The notes below the pieces were generated by a model. It was not told the origin of the DNA. It ran no database searches and saw only the letters and a list, made by a program, of their open reading frames with translations. 64,000 nt of DNA, from NCBI RefSeq assembly GCF_029626035.1, contig NZ_JARUBE010000003.1, forward strand, positions 3,410,001 through 3,474,000. The letters run 5' to 3'. The DNA is from Micromonospora sp. WMMD980. GTDB taxonomy: Bacteria; Actinomycetota; Actinomycetes; Mycobacteriales; Micromonosporaceae. Positions 48,054 through 62,106 of this stretch are shown here, one piece after another. Position 1 is the stretch's first letter; each line of letters opens with the position of its first letter. A program made the translations under genes and the position numbers.

Positions 48054-48887
48054 TCAGCGCCACCGCCGCCGGACGGTCCGCCGCCGCTCGAACGACGGCG
48101 CCGCCTCCCCCACCGGGTCACCGGCGGGACGCAGCAGGCGCCGCATCCGGAACAGCAACCCGGCGCCGAGGAAGAGCAGCAGACCACCGAGCAGGAAGGC
48201 GGCCTGCACCACACCGAAGCCGCCGGACTCCGCGACCGGCCGACCGGCCGCGCCCGCCGGGGGCAGCTCGGCCGCCGCCGGTTCCGTCGGCTCGTCCGTC
48301 GCCGGCTCCTCGCTGGGCGGGTCGGTCGGCTCGGCGCTGGTCGGCGTCGGCTCCGGCGTCGGCTCCGCCGCCTCCCCCACCACCTGACGCGAGGCGGTCC
48401 GCCGGGCCAGCAGCCGCAACTGCGGGTCGTACGCCTCGGCGGCGATGCTCACCCGGCCGCGCCCCACGTCCTCGGCGAACGCCACCCGGTAGCGGGCGGT
48501 GACCGTGCGGCCCGGGCAGAGCACGCCGGGATCCAGCTCCCGATCGGTCAGCCGCGCGGTGTCGCCCTCGGTGCGGATCTCCAGCGGGAACGAGCCGGCC
48601 TCCTCCACCCGGTCCACCTTGACCTGGTCCAGCCGCAGGCCCTGCACGCGCAGCAGCACCGACCAGCGCACCTTGACGCAGTCGTCCGCGCGGGCGCCTC
48701 CGTCGGACCGGGACACCACCGCGGAGAGCGTCTCCACCCGGTTGCCGCCGACGAACTCGTCCGGCAGGCCGCTCAGCTCGGTGGAGAAGGCCGCCGCCGC
48801 CCGCGCCGGCGCGGCCCCGCCGTATCCGGCGCCCGCCAGACAGCTCAGCACCAGCCCGATCCGCAGCGCGTGCCGCCACCCGCTCAC
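48054..48887 (-). CDS. Secreted, membrane-anchored protein of unknown function
   Basis: 277-aa exported protein. Signal peptide about 1-31 (GLVLSCLAGAGYGGAAPARA). The extracellular domain has a Cys pair (DDCVKVRW, GVLCPGRT) and beta-rich sequence. A Pro/Thr/Glu-rich stalk (EPTPEPTPTSAEPTDPP) and then one transmembrane helix (VVQAAFLLGGLLLFLGAGLLF) with a basic cytoplasmic tail (ERRRTVRRRWR). This layout fits a cell-wall-spanning surface protein without a sortase LPxTG. Its stop lies just beyond the alkB operator. Confidence 0.8.
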   Translation of the reverse strand: MSGWRHALRIGLVLSCLAGAGYGGAAPARAAAAFSTELSGLPDEFVGGNRVETLSAVVSRSDGGARADDCVKVRWSVLLRVQGLRLDQVKVDRVEEAGSFPLEIRTEGDTARLTDRELDPGVLCPGRTVTARYRVAFAEDVGRGRVSIAAEAYDPQLRLLARRTASRQVVGEAAEPTPEPTPTSAEPTDPPSEEPATDEPTEPAAAELPPAGAAGRPVAESGGFGVVQAAFLLGGLLLFLGAGLLFRMRRLLRPAGDPVGEAAPSFERRRTVRRRWR

Positions 48888-49067
48888 CAGAGCCCCTTCC
48901 CGCCTCGGTCGTGTCCACCGGCAACGCTAGGAGCGCACCGCGCGTGCCGGTAGACGGGCGTGTTCGCATCCAACGTCAACATCGGGTAGTGCTTTCACCG
49001 ACCGTGGTGAACCGGTCACCGCCGCCCGCCGACACGCCCGGGATCGGCGGTGGGACACAATCAGCGG

Positions 49068-49742
49068 GTGTCCGAGCTGTCCGCCGCGTTCGTCCGGCTG
49101 CACGCCCGCCTCGCCCCGGTCGCGTTCGTCCCCGAGGTGCGGCTGCACCAGGCCGACGAGCCGATCGGCCTCTGGGAGCTGACCGAGGGCGAGTTCCGCA
49201 GCTCCCAGCCGCCGCCGTTCTGGGCCTTCGCCTGGGCCGGCGGGCAGGCGCTCGCCCGATATGTGACCGACCACCCGGAGCTGGTCGCCGGCCGCCGGGT
49301 GCTCGACCTGGCATCCGGCTCCGGCCTGGTCGCCATCGCCGCCGCCCGGGCCGGCGCGGCCGCCGTTCGGGCCGTCGAGGTGGACGAGCGGGCCGTCGCG
49401 GCGGTCGCGCTGAATGCCGAGGCCAACGGGGTACGCGTCGACGCCGAACTCGGCGACGTCCTCGACGCCGACGCCGGGGACGCCCAGGTGGTGCTCGCCG
49501 GCGACGTGTTCTACAGCGAGGCGATGGCCCGGCGGATGCTGCGCTTCCTGCTCCGGGCCGCCCGCTCCGGCGCGCGGGTGCTGGTGGGCGACCCGGACCG
49601 GGCGTTCCTGCCCCGCGACCGCTTCCACGCGCTGGCGACCTACGACGTGCCGGTCTCCGAGGCGCTGGAGAGCGTCCGGGTCAAGCACACCACCGTGTGG
49701 GAGTTGGACCCGAACCCGCCCGGCGCCCACCGCCGCTCGTGA
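49068..49742 (+). CDS. SAM-dependent methyltransferase (protein-lysine/ETFB-like)
   Basis: 224-aa class I methyltransferase. Before the SAM site: PPFWAFAWAGGQALARYV, as in the lysine-methyltransferase group that includes ETFB-KMT and NNMT-like enzymes. Motif I is VLDLASGSGLVAIAAARAGA; the acidic end of the second strand is VEVDERAVAAVALNAEANGV; the catalytic-side motif is VVLAGDVFYSEAM. The acceptor could be a protein side chain. GTG at 49068 is chosen; GTG at 49050 is an alternative. A repeat doublet directly follows the stop. Confidence 0.82.
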   Translation: MSELSAAFVRLHARLAPVAFVPEVRLHQADEPIGLWELTEGEFRSSQPPPFWAFAWAGGQALARYVTDHPELVAGRRVLDLASGSGLVAIAAARAGAAAVRAVEVDERAVAAVALNAEANGVRVDAELGDVLDADAGDAQVVLAGDVFYSEAMARRMLRFLLRAARSGARVLVGDPDRAFLPRDRFHALATYDVPVSEALESVRVKHTTVWELDPNPPGAHRRS

Positions 49743-49793
49743 GAAGGGGCCCCTTCTCTACCTGAGGCGTTAAGAAGGGGCCCCGCCTTACTG
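49741..49793. repeat. GGGGCCCC repeat doublet between convergent genes
   Basis: GAGAAGGGGCCCCTTCTC then GCGTTAAGAAGGGGCCCCGC, lying between methyltransferase and bioD stops. Each unit can fold as a hairpin, so it may terminate both transcripts. Confidence 0.75.
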
Positions 49794-49794
49794 C

Positions 49795-50523
49795 TCAGCC
49801 GCTCTCCTCGGCCCAGGTCCGCCAGTCGTCGAGCACGCCGTAGAGGGCGGGCGTGAGCCAGCCGGGCGCGGAGCGACGGAACACGCCCGGGTCCATCCCG
49901 CCCGCGCCGGCCGGCAGCGCGCCGAGCAGGTTCGGCACCAGCTCGGACAGGTTGAGCCAGTGCACCAGCTCCGCCTCGGCCGGCCAGGCACCGATCACCA
50001 CGCCCGCCGGCACGGCCCGCCGGTCCAACGCCTCCAGCGTCAGCGCGGTGTGGTTGAGCGTGCCCAGCCCGGCCCGCGCCACCACCACGGCCGGCGCGCC
50101 GAGCGACACCGCCAGGTCGGCCACCGTCCAGGGCTCGCCGGACGGGCGCAGCCCCATCGGCACGAGCAGCCCGCCGGCCCCCTCGACGAGCACCAGGTCG
50201 TGCTTGTCGGCCTCCTCGCGGATCGCGTCAACGGCGCTGTAGAGCTCCAGCGGCGGCAGCTCGGCGACCCGGGCCGCGGCCAGGGGGGCGAGCGGGTCCG
50301 GATAGCTGGCCAGCGTCCGGCCGGTGAGCGGGGCGGCCAGCCGGGTCACCGAGTCGACGTCGCCCGGCTCGCCGGTGGCCGTACCGGTCTGGCCCGGCTT
50401 GACCACCGCGACCCGCAGGCCGGCCGCCTGCGCGGCGGCGGCGATCGCGGCGGTCACCACGGTCTTGCCGACCTCGGTGTCGGTGCCGGTCACCAGCACC
50501 GCCCCGGTCCAGCCGTCACTCAC
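49795..50523 (-). CDS. bioD: Dethiobiotin synthetase
   Basis: 242-aa ATP-dependent carboxylase closing the ureido ring of dethiobiotin from diaminopelargonate and CO2. P-loop GTDTEVGKTVVTAAIAAA with the family TD.EVGKT; VVKPGQTG; EGAGGLLVPMG, the bioD hallmark; ATP-site LGTLNHTALTLEAL. Start GTG at 50523 overlaps the bioF stop (GTGA), coupling the two. Second gene of bioF-bioD. Confidence 0.94.
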   Translation of the reverse strand: MSDGWTGAVLVTGTDTEVGKTVVTAAIAAAAQAAGLRVAVVKPGQTGTATGEPGDVDSVTRLAAPLTGRTLASYPDPLAPLAAARVAELPPLELYSAVDAIREEADKHDLVLVEGAGGLLVPMGLRPSGEPWTVADLAVSLGAPAVVVARAGLGTLNHTALTLEALDRRAVPAGVVIGAWPAEAELVHWLNLSELVPNLLGALPAGAGGMDPGVFRRSAPGWLTPALYGVLDDWRTWAEESG

Positions 50524-51692
50524 GGCGCACACTCCACGATCGGCGCACGAGGCACGGCCGGCGCGCACTCCACGATCACGTCGAGCGCCCGGGCGAAGTC
50601 CGCCCGGTCCACCCCGGCGCCGACGGTCAGCCGTAGCCGCGAGCGGCCGTCGGGCGTGGACGGCGGCCGGAAGCAGCCGACGGCCACGCCCCGCTCCCGG
50701 CAGGCGGCCGCCCAGGCGGTCGTCGCCTCCGGCCCGGGCGCGGTCACCGAGACCACCGCCGCGTCGGGGGCGGAGACGGACAACCCGGCCGCGCCGAGGC
50801 GGCGCACCGCGAACGCGACCCGGTCGGCCAGCTCGGCGCGCAGCGTGTCGCCGGCCCGGGCCAGCCGCACGGCGGCGTACACCCCGGCCACCACGGCCGG
50901 CGGCGGGGCGGTGTCGAAGATGAACGTGCGGCCGGTCTCCACCAGGTGCCGGACGAACTCCGCCGGCCCCGCGACCACGCCGCCGGCCCCGCCGAGCGCC
51001 TTGGACAGGGTCGCGGTGACCACCACGTCGGGTTCGCCGGCCAGCCCGGCGGCGGCCACCCCGCCGGCCCCGGCCGGGCCGGTGACGCCGAGCGCGTGCG
51101 CGTCGTCGACGAGCAGCAGCGCGCCGTGCCGGCGGGCGACCGCGTGCAGCTCCGCGAGCGGGGCCAGGTCGCCGTCGACGGAGAAGACCGACTCGGTCAC
51201 CACCACAGCCGGGCGGCCCGGCGCGGCGGCCAGCGCGGCGGCCACCGCGGCCACGTCCCCGTGCGGCGTCACGAGCGTCTCGGCGCGCGAGATCCGGCAG
51301 CCGTCGATCAGCGAGGCGTGGTTGTGCGCGTCGGAGACGAGCAGCGTACGCGGCTGGGTCAGGCCCCGGACGGCCGCGAGGTTGGCCAGGTAGCCGGAGG
51401 AGAAGACGAGCGCCCGGTCGACGCCGAGCCAGTCGGCCAGCTCGTCCTCGAGCGCGTGGTGCAGGTCGGTGGAGCCGCGCACCAGGCGCGACCCGGTGGC
51501 GCCCAGCCCGTACCGGGACAGGGCCTCGGTGGCGGCGGCGGTGACCGCCGGGTGGGCGGCCAGGCCCAGGTAGTCGTTGCCGGCCAGGTCGACCACCGCG
51601 TCGTCGGCGGCGCGTGGGCGCAGCGTACGGGTCAGGCCCGCCTCGGCCCGCAGTTCGGCGCCGCGGTCCAGGGCCGCCAGCCAGTCCGCCAC
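50520..51692 (-). CDS. bioF: 8-amino-7-oxononanoate synthase
   Basis: 390-aa PLP enzyme that condenses pimeloyl-ACP/CoA with alanine. Landmarks: DLAGNDYLGLAAHPAV, GATGSRLVRGSTDLHHALEDELADW, VFSSGYLANLAAVRGL, SDAHNHASLIDGCRIS, ESVFSVDGDLAPL, LLVDDAHALGVTG, PLP Lys in TATLSKALGGAGG, FIFDTAPPPAV. The C-terminus contains a small duplication (VIVECAP and PIVECAP). Start GTG at 51692 with a GGAGGGGAC site. Divergent from bioB. Confidence 0.95.
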   Translation of the reverse strand: MADWLAALDRGAELRAEAGLTRTLRPRAADDAVVDLAGNDYLGLAAHPAVTAAATEALSRYGLGATGSRLVRGSTDLHHALEDELADWLGVDRALVFSSGYLANLAAVRGLTQPRTLLVSDAHNHASLIDGCRISRAETLVTPHGDVAAVAAALAAAPGRPAVVVTESVFSVDGDLAPLAELHAVARRHGALLLVDDAHALGVTGPAGAGGVAAAGLAGEPDVVVTATLSKALGGAGGVVAGPAEFVRHLVETGRTFIFDTAPPPAVVAGVYAAVRLARAGDTLRAELADRVAFAVRRLGAAGLSVSAPDAAVVSVTAPGPEATTAWAAACRERGVAVGCFRPPSTPDGRSRLRLTVGAGVDRADFARALDVIVECAPAVPRAPIVECAP

Positions 51693-51812
51693 CGCGCCGT
51701 CCCCTCCCGCCGAACCTGTCGCCCGCCCGGGCGCTTCCGCGGGGCGAAGTTACCACCCGGCCACGCCGCCCCGGCGTGGCGCGGTGCCGGCTCGCCGGGT
51801 TAGGTTACGGCC

Positions 51813-52808
51813 ATGCCAGAGATCCTCGACCAGGCCCGGACCCGGGTGCTGGAGAACGGCGTCGGCCTCGACCAGGCCGGCATCCTCGCCGTGCTGAACC
51901 TGCCGGACGAGCACCTGCCCGCCGCCCTCCAGCTCGCCCACGAGGTCCGGATGCGCTGGTGCGGCCCGGAGGTCGAGGTGGAGGGCATCGTCTCGCTCAA
52001 GACCGGCGGCTGCCCGGAGGACTGCCACTTCTGCTCCCAGTCCGGCCTGTTCACCTCCCCGGTCCGCTCGGTCTGGCTGGACATCCCGGCGCTGGTCGAG
52101 GCCGCGAAGCAGACCGCGGCGACCGGGGCCAGCGAGTTCTGCATCGTGGCCGCCGTGCGCGGCCCGGACGCCCGGCTGATGAAGCAGATGCGTGACGGCG
52201 TGGCGGCCATCAAGGAGGCGGTCGACATCCAGGTCGCCGCGTCGCTCGGCATGCTCACCCAGGAGCAGGTCGACGAGCTGGTCGAGATGGGTGTGCACCG
52301 CTACAACCACAACCTGGAGACCTGCCGCTCCTACTTCCCGAACGTGGTCACCACGCACTCGTGGGAGGAGCGCTGGGAGACGCTGCGGATGGTCCGCGAG
52401 TCCGGCATGGAGGTCTGCTGCGGCGGCATCCTCGGGCTCGGCGAGACGGTCGAGCAGCGCGCCGAGTTCGCCGCCCAGCTCGCCGAGCTGGACCCGCACG
52501 AGGTGCCGTTGAACTTCCTCAACCCGCGCCCCGGCACGCCGCTCGGTGACCGCCCGGTGGTCGAGGGCAAGGACGCGCTGCGCGCCATCGCCGCGTTCCG
52601 GCTGGCCATGCCGCGCACCATCCTGCGGTACGCGGGCGGCCGCGAGCTCACCCTCGGTGACCTCGGCACCCGGGACGGCCTGCTGGGCGGCATCAACGCG
52701 GTCATCGTCGGCAACTACCTGACCACGCTGGGCCGGCCGGCGACCGACGACCTGAAGTTGCTGACCGAGCTGAAGATGCCGGTGAAGGCGCTCTCCGCGA
52801 CCCTGTGA
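51813..52808 (+). CDS. bioB: Biotin synthase
   Basis: 331-aa radical SAM enzyme inserting sulfur into dethiobiotin. The [4Fe-4S] cysteines are in [76 protein letters not shown] and [31 protein letters not shown] match BioB, including the Arg/Cys ligands of the [2Fe-2S] cluster. Followed 4 nt later by the auxiliary protein gene. bioA is not in this window. Confidence 0.97.
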   Translation: MPEILDQARTRVLENGVGLDQAGILAVLNLPDEHLPAALQLAHEVRMRWCGPEVEVEGIVSLKTGGCPEDCHFCSQSGLFTSPVRSVWLDIPALVEAAKQTAATGASEFCIVAAVRGPDARLMKQMRDGVAAIKEAVDIQVAASLGMLTQEQVDELVEMGVHRYNHNLETCRSYFPNVVTTHSWEERWETLRMVRESGMEVCCGGILGLGETVEQRAEFAAQLAELDPHEVPLNFLNPRPGTPLGDRPVVEGKDALRAIAAFRLAMPRTILRYAGGRELTLGDLGTRDGLLGGINAVIVGNYLTTLGRPATDDLKLLTELKMPVKALSATL

Positions 52809-52812
52809 GGCG

Positions 52813-53076
52813 ATGGTGACCGAGCTGACCCGACCCGCCGCGCCGGTCGACGACCCGGGCGCGACCGGCCGCGCCGAGACCGACGGCGGCGTCGGAGCGC
52901 GCTGGTGCGACAGGTGCGGTGAGTCGGTGGCCGACGGTCCGCACGCGGCGTGTGCGGCGGCCCGGGCGCTGGAGCCGCCACGCTGGTGCGCGACCTGCCG
53001 GCGGCGGATGAAGGTGCAGGTCGTGCCGGCCGGCTGGTCGGCGGTCTGCGTCGAGCACGGCGAGCGGCGGGGCTGA
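52813..53076 (+). CDS. bsaP: Biotin synthase auxiliary protein-like
   Basis: 87-aa Cys-rich protein right after bioB. The N-terminal third is disordered; then [21 protein letters not shown] and [32 protein letters not shown] give two CxxC pairs plus further Cys and His. It fits the small iron-sulfur protein described in mycobacteria as needed for BioB activity, by context and Cys pattern. It presumably supports sulfur donation or cluster reassembly. Family assignment is from memory of the mycobacterial protein. Confidence 0.75.
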   Translation: MVTELTRPAAPVDDPGATGRAETDGGVGARWCDRCGESVADGPHAACAAARALEPPRWCATCRRRMKVQVVPAGWSAVCVEHGERRG

Positions 53077-53079
53077 GCG

Positions 53080-53586
53080 GTGCTGCGGGGACGGGCGGTG
53101 ACGCTGCGACCGGCGACGGACGCGGACGTGGCGGCGCTGGCCGCGATCCGGGCCACCCCGGAGGTGCGCCGCTGGTGGCGCGGCGACGACGACCTGGCCG
53201 GGGCGGTCCGCGCCGACCTGTCCGACGACTCGCTGGCCGTCTACGTGATCGAGCACGACGACCGGCTGGTCGGCGCGATCCAGTGGTACGCCGAGACCGA
53301 CCCGGACTACCGCCACGCCAGCCTGGACATCTTCCTCGACCCGGCGGCGCGCGGTTCGGGCCTGGGCGGGGACGCCATCCGCACGCTGGTCCGGCACCTG
53401 GCCGACGAGTACGGCCACCACCGGTTCACCATCGACCCGGCGGCGGCGAACACCGCGGCGATCCGGGCGTACGCGAAGGTGGGGTTCCGCCCGGTGGGCA
53501 TCATGCGCCGCTACGAGCGCGGCGCCGACGGGCGCTGGCACGACGGCCTGCTGATGGACCTGCTCGTCGAGGACCTGCCCGACTGA
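53080..53586 (+). CDS. GNAT-family N-acetyltransferase
   Basis: 168-aa acetyl-CoA-dependent transferase resembling aminoglycoside 6'-N-acetyltransferases and RimJ-like enzymes. VTLRPATDADVAALAAIRATPEVRRWW at the start; acetyl-CoA loop IFLDPAARGSGLGGDAIRTLVRHL; INPAAANTAAIRAYAKVGF-type stretch (IDPAAANTAAI...); WHDGLLMDLLVEDL at the end. GTG at 53080 lies 3 nt after bsaP, so it shares the bioB transcript. The acceptor is unknown; drug modification is possible but not shown. Confidence 0.85.
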   Translation: MLRGRAVTLRPATDADVAALAAIRATPEVRRWWRGDDDLAGAVRADLSDDSLAVYVIEHDDRLVGAIQWYAETDPDYRHASLDIFLDPAARGSGLGGDAIRTLVRHLADEYGHHRFTIDPAAANTAAIRAYAKVGFRPVGIMRRYERGADGRWHDGLLMDLLVEDLPD

Positions 53587-53592
53587 GTCGGG

Positions 53593-53622
53593 CGTGCCCG
53601 GCACCGCAGGGTGCCGGGCACG
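53593..53622. terminator. Bidirectional terminator between GNAT and xylanase genes
   Basis: Perfect 13-bp arms CGTGCCCGGCACC / GGTGCCGGGCACG with loop GCAG, 6 and 9 nt from the two convergent stops. Confidence 0.85.
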
Positions 53623-53631
53623 TCCGGTCGG

Positions 53632-56133
<2,502 letters not shown>

Positions 56134-56176
56134 CTAGCTGCATCGATGCTTACACCGAGCCCTGGCCCGGACAAAG

Positions 56177-56198
56177 AGTTTCGGAAAAGTTTCGGAAA
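56177..56198. promoter_or_regulatory. Tandem AGTTTCGGAAA operator of the xylanase gene
   Basis: Exact tandem direct repeat of the 11-mer AGTTTCGGAAA, also giving GAAA-AG-TTTC inverted symmetry across the junction, about 113 nt upstream of the xylanase start. Xylanase genes of related actinomycetes carry CGAAA/TTTCG-type operators for LacI-family regulators; matching function inferred. Confidence 0.55.
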
Positions 56199-56276
56199 TG
56201 TTTTTGGGGAGCCTGCGGGCGTGGCGTGGCCGGCCGCCGCACTCGGGCGACCGGCCACGCCACGGAGGATCCGTGG

Positions 56277-59366
<3,090 letters not shown>

Positions 59367-59367
59367 T

Positions 59368-59379
59368 CACATCGATGTG
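59368..59379. promoter_or_regulatory. CACATCGATGTG palindrome
   Basis: Perfect 12-bp palindrome 93 nt before the aldehyde dehydrogenase start; possible operator, regulator unknown. Confidence 0.35.
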
Positions 59380-59472
59380 CTGTTGCCCGCCGCGCGACCC
59401 GCACGGGACAGTCGCCACATCCAGCGGCGTCATCGACGCCGCCGCTCCCCGGACAACCCTGAGGAGATCGCG

Positions 59473-61038
59473 ATGGCTCTCAGACTCGCCGACGGCACCT
59501 CCTGGTCCGACACCCTGACCCGCGCGGTGGCCACCACCCCGGAGGCCTTCACCACCGCCGACGACGGCACCGCCACGCTGCGCAACCTCGTCGAGGGGCA
59601 GTGGCGCCCGACCGGCACGCCCACCGCGGTCCGCACCCCGGTCGACAACACGGTCCTGGTGAACCTGGCCCGGCTCGACGCCGACGCGGCACGCGCCGCG
59701 GTCGCCCACGCCACCGCCGCGCACCGCGAGTGGGCGCGCACCGACCTCGCCGAGCGATCCGCCCGGGTCGTCGACGCGCTCGACGCGCTCACCGCCCACC
59801 GCGACCTGCTCGCCCTCCTGCTGGTTTGGGAGATCGGCAAGCCGTGGCGGCTCGCCTGCGCCGACGTGGACCGCGCGCTCGACGGCGTGCGCTGGTATGT
59901 CGGGGAGATCGAGCGGATGCTCGCCGGTGGCCGCGAGCCGCTGCCCGGCCCGGTCAGCAACATCGCCTCCTGGAACTACCCGATGAGCGTGCTGGTGCAC
60001 GCCGAGCTGGTGCAGTTGCTGGCCGGCAACGCGGTCATCGCCAAGACCCCGTCGCAGGGCGGCGCGGCCTGCCTCACCGTCGCGCACGCGCTGATGCGCC
60101 GCGCCGGGCTGCCCGCCACGCTGCTCTCCGGCAGCGGCGAGGAGCTGTCCGAGGTGCTGGTCCGCGCGCCCGAGATCGGCGCGGTGGCGTTCGTCGGCGG
60201 GCGCTCCAACGGCGGCAAGGTCGCCGCCGCGCTGCTCGACTCCGACAAGCGGCACTTCATCGAGCAGGAAGGGCTCAACGCCTGGGGCGTCTGGGACTTC
60301 TCCCAGTGGGACACGCTCGCCGCGCACCTGCGCAAGGGCTTCGAGTACGGCAAGCAGCGCTGCACCGCGTACCCCCGGTTCGTGGTCCAGCGGGACCTGG
60401 TCGACGAGTTCCTCGACATGTACCTGCCGGTCGTCCGCTCGATCCGGTTCGGCCACCCGCTCGCGGTCGGCACCGGCTGGGCCGCCGGCGACCCGCTGCC
60501 CAAGCTGGACTTCGGCCCGCTGATCAGCGCCGCCAAGGCCGACGAGCTGCGGCGCAAGGTGGACGAGGCGGTCCGCGGCGGCGCCGTGCCGCTGCACCGC
60601 GGCAAACTCGACGGAGCGCCGTTCCTGGACGGGCAGGATACCTCGGCGTACGTCGCCCCGGCCGTGCTGCTCGCCCCGCCCGGCCGGTCCCGCCTGATGC
60701 ACGCCGAACCGTTCGGCCCGGTGGACACCATCGTCGTGGTGGACACCACCGACGAGCTGCTGGCCGCCATGAACGCCTCCAACGGCGCGCTCGTCGCGTC
60801 GCTCGCCTGCGACGACGAGGAGCTGGCCGGCAAGCTGGCGATGGACCTCCAGGCGTTCAAGGTCGGCATCAACAAGCCCCGCTCCCGGGGCGACCGGGAC
60901 GAGCCGTTCGGCGGCCGGGGCGCCTCCTGGAAGGGCGCCTTCGTCGGCGGCGACCTGCTGGTGCACGCCGTCACCGTCGGCGGCGACGACCGGCTCCACG
61001 GCAACTTCCCCGACCACAGCAGCTACCCGGCCACCTGA
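59473..61038 (+). CDS. Aldehyde dehydrogenase-family protein with unusual active-site region
   Basis: 521-aa NAD(P)-dependent ALDH-fold protein. The N-terminal domain has ATAAHREWARTDLAERSARVVDAL, and SNIASWNYPMSVLVHAELVQLLAGNAVIAKTPSQGG in place of the usual PWNFP...K.PS.. stretch. Active-site Cys297 is in GKQRCTAYPRFVV. The normally invariant ELGGKN motif instead reads IEQEGLNAWGV (residues 263-), so the general-base Glu environment is altered. The C-terminal half keeps EPFGPVDTIVVVDTTDEL and FGGRG. May be specialised or have changed chemistry. ATG at 59473 has GAGGAG. It faces the GH9 gene. Confidence 0.85.
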   Translation: MALRLADGTSWSDTLTRAVATTPEAFTTADDGTATLRNLVEGQWRPTGTPTAVRTPVDNTVLVNLARLDADAARAAVAHATAAHREWARTDLAERSARVVDALDALTAHRDLLALLLVWEIGKPWRLACADVDRALDGVRWYVGEIERMLAGGREPLPGPVSNIASWNYPMSVLVHAELVQLLAGNAVIAKTPSQGGAACLTVAHALMRRAGLPATLLSGSGEELSEVLVRAPEIGAVAFVGGRSNGGKVAAALLDSDKRHFIEQEGLNAWGVWDFSQWDTLAAHLRKGFEYGKQRCTAYPRFVVQRDLVDEFLDMYLPVVRSIRFGHPLAVGTGWAAGDPLPKLDFGPLISAAKADELRRKVDEAVRGGAVPLHRGKLDGAPFLDGQDTSAYVAPAVLLAPPGRSRLMHAEPFGPVDTIVVVDTTDELLAAMNASNGALVASLACDDEELAGKLAMDLQAFKVGINKPRSRGDRDEPFGGRGASWKGAFVGGDLLVHAVTVGGDDRLHGNFPDHSSYPAT

Positions 61039-61041
61039 TCG

Positions 61042-61099
61042 GTGTAAGGAGGGGCCACCTGTTAACGCCTCGCGTAGAGCAGGGGCCCCTTCTTAACAC
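61042..61099. repeat. GGGGCCCC/TTAACGC repeat doublet after ALDH
   Basis: Direct units AAGGAGGGGCC-ACCTGTTAACGC and GCAGGGGCCCCTTCTTAACACG, between the convergent ALDH and small-protein genes. Confidence 0.75.
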
Positions 61100-61174
61100 G
61101 CGGCCTGGTTGAGCAGCCGGGGTTGGCGGCGACGCACATCCGCTCGGCCGCCGGGGCGGGTCGGTCGGGGCGGG

Positions 61175-61432
61175 TCAGCCGCGAGGCTCGGCCCAGGCGG
61201 TGAAGCGGTCTTCGAGGTCCGCCGGGCGCCGGCCGCTGTCCAGCTCGGCCAGTTCCTCGGCTGCGCTCTCGTGCAGGGTCAGGAGGTACGCCCGCAACTC
61301 GGCCCTCCGCTCGCGGTAGCGCGCGAGGAGGTTCAGTTTCGCCGTCGAGCACGGCCAGGCCACCCCGCAGGCGCGGCAGCGCCAGGTGGGCCGCGAGGGG
61401 ACGTGGTCGGCGGGGCCGGGGCGGCGGGCCAT
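61175..61432 (-). CDS. Small Cys-containing hypothetical protein
   Basis: 85-aa protein. TWRCRACGVAWPCSTAKLNLLARYRERRAEL carries a CxxC-x5-C pattern that may bind zinc, followed by a charged helix that looks coiled-coil-like (YLLTLHESAAEELAELDSGRRPADLEDRF). ATG at 61432 shares a base with the preceding gene's stop (TGATG), so it is the last member of a three-gene overlap. Such proteins sit near XRE/DUF397 loci in Micromonosporaceae; function unknown. Confidence 0.65.
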   Translation of the reverse strand: MARRPGPADHVPSRPTWRCRACGVAWPCSTAKLNLLARYRERRAELRAYLLTLHESAAEELAELDSGRRPADLEDRFTAWAEPRG

Positions 61433-61725
61433 CACCCGAGAGCGCCGACGCGCGGGCGGCGCTGCGACACCGGCGGCGGTGGGGTCAGCACGCGCACCCC
61501 GCTCCGCCGCAGGAACAGCGACCGGCGGGCGGTCGCGTTGCCGTCCGGGCCGAGCTGGTAGACGTCGACCCACCACCAACCGTCGTACGTCGTCCAGTCC
61601 AGCACCCGGATCAGCCGGACCCATATCGGCCGGGCGAACTGCGGCGACGCCTCCCGAGTCAGGTGCAGGACGTCGCCGGCACGCAGCGCGGACGCCTCCG
61701 GCCGGCGACGGCGCAGCCCGGTCAC
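61432..61725 (-). CDS. Small hypothetical protein
   Basis: 97-aa protein with a beta-rich, aromatic centre (DVLHLTREASPQFARPIWVRLIRVLDWTTYDGWWWVDVYQL) reminiscent of small SH3-like or barrel domains, and a basic proline-rich tail. GTG at 61725 overlaps the stop of the 44-aa gene (GTGA). It is co-transcribed with its two neighbours and divergent from the XRE regulator at 62107. No family recognised. Confidence 0.6.
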   Translation of the reverse strand: MTGLRRRRPEASALRAGDVLHLTREASPQFARPIWVRLIRVLDWTTYDGWWWVDVYQLGPDGNATARRSLFLRRSGVRVLTPPPPVSQRRPRVGALG

Positions 61726-61856
61726 CGGCGGCCACCCGGTCGCGGCAAGAGGGTCGTCGTTGCCGGCGACGACAGCCAGCGCGACGACGGAACGCGGTTC
61801 GGTCGGACCGGCGGCACGGCCGGCGTCGGCTCGGGTGTCGGCTTCTTCTCGGGCAC
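61722..61856 (-). CDS. 44-aa proline-rich leader protein
   Basis: Short protein rich in Pro, Thr and Arg (VPEKKPTPEPTPAVPPVRPN and on to RPGGRR). GTG at 61856 has a full AGGAGG site 7 nt upstream, the strongest ribosome site of the group, and its stop is coupled to the next gene. It may mainly serve translational coupling or be a genuine small peptide. Confidence 0.5.
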   Translation of the reverse strand: MPEKKPTPEPTPAVPPVRPNRVPSSRWLSSPATTTLLPRPGGRR

Positions 61857-62106
61857 GGACAGCCCTCCTCTCATCGGCGGAACCTGGAAGAGGGACCGCC
61901 CCGCGCTGGTGCCTGCCGGACGAGGCGGTCCCCCGACTGACACGGTCGCCGGGTCTCGGGTGGTCCCTGCCGGCCGCGCCGTCTGTTCCAGGTTGGACGG
62001 CAAGCCGCTAGCGTCGGAAGGCAAAAGCGCACGTTGAACCGGGTGTGATGGTGGTTGCGGGGACGCGAAGGAAACGCCAGGAGTCTGAAGGGGTGGTGAG
62101 GGCGCG

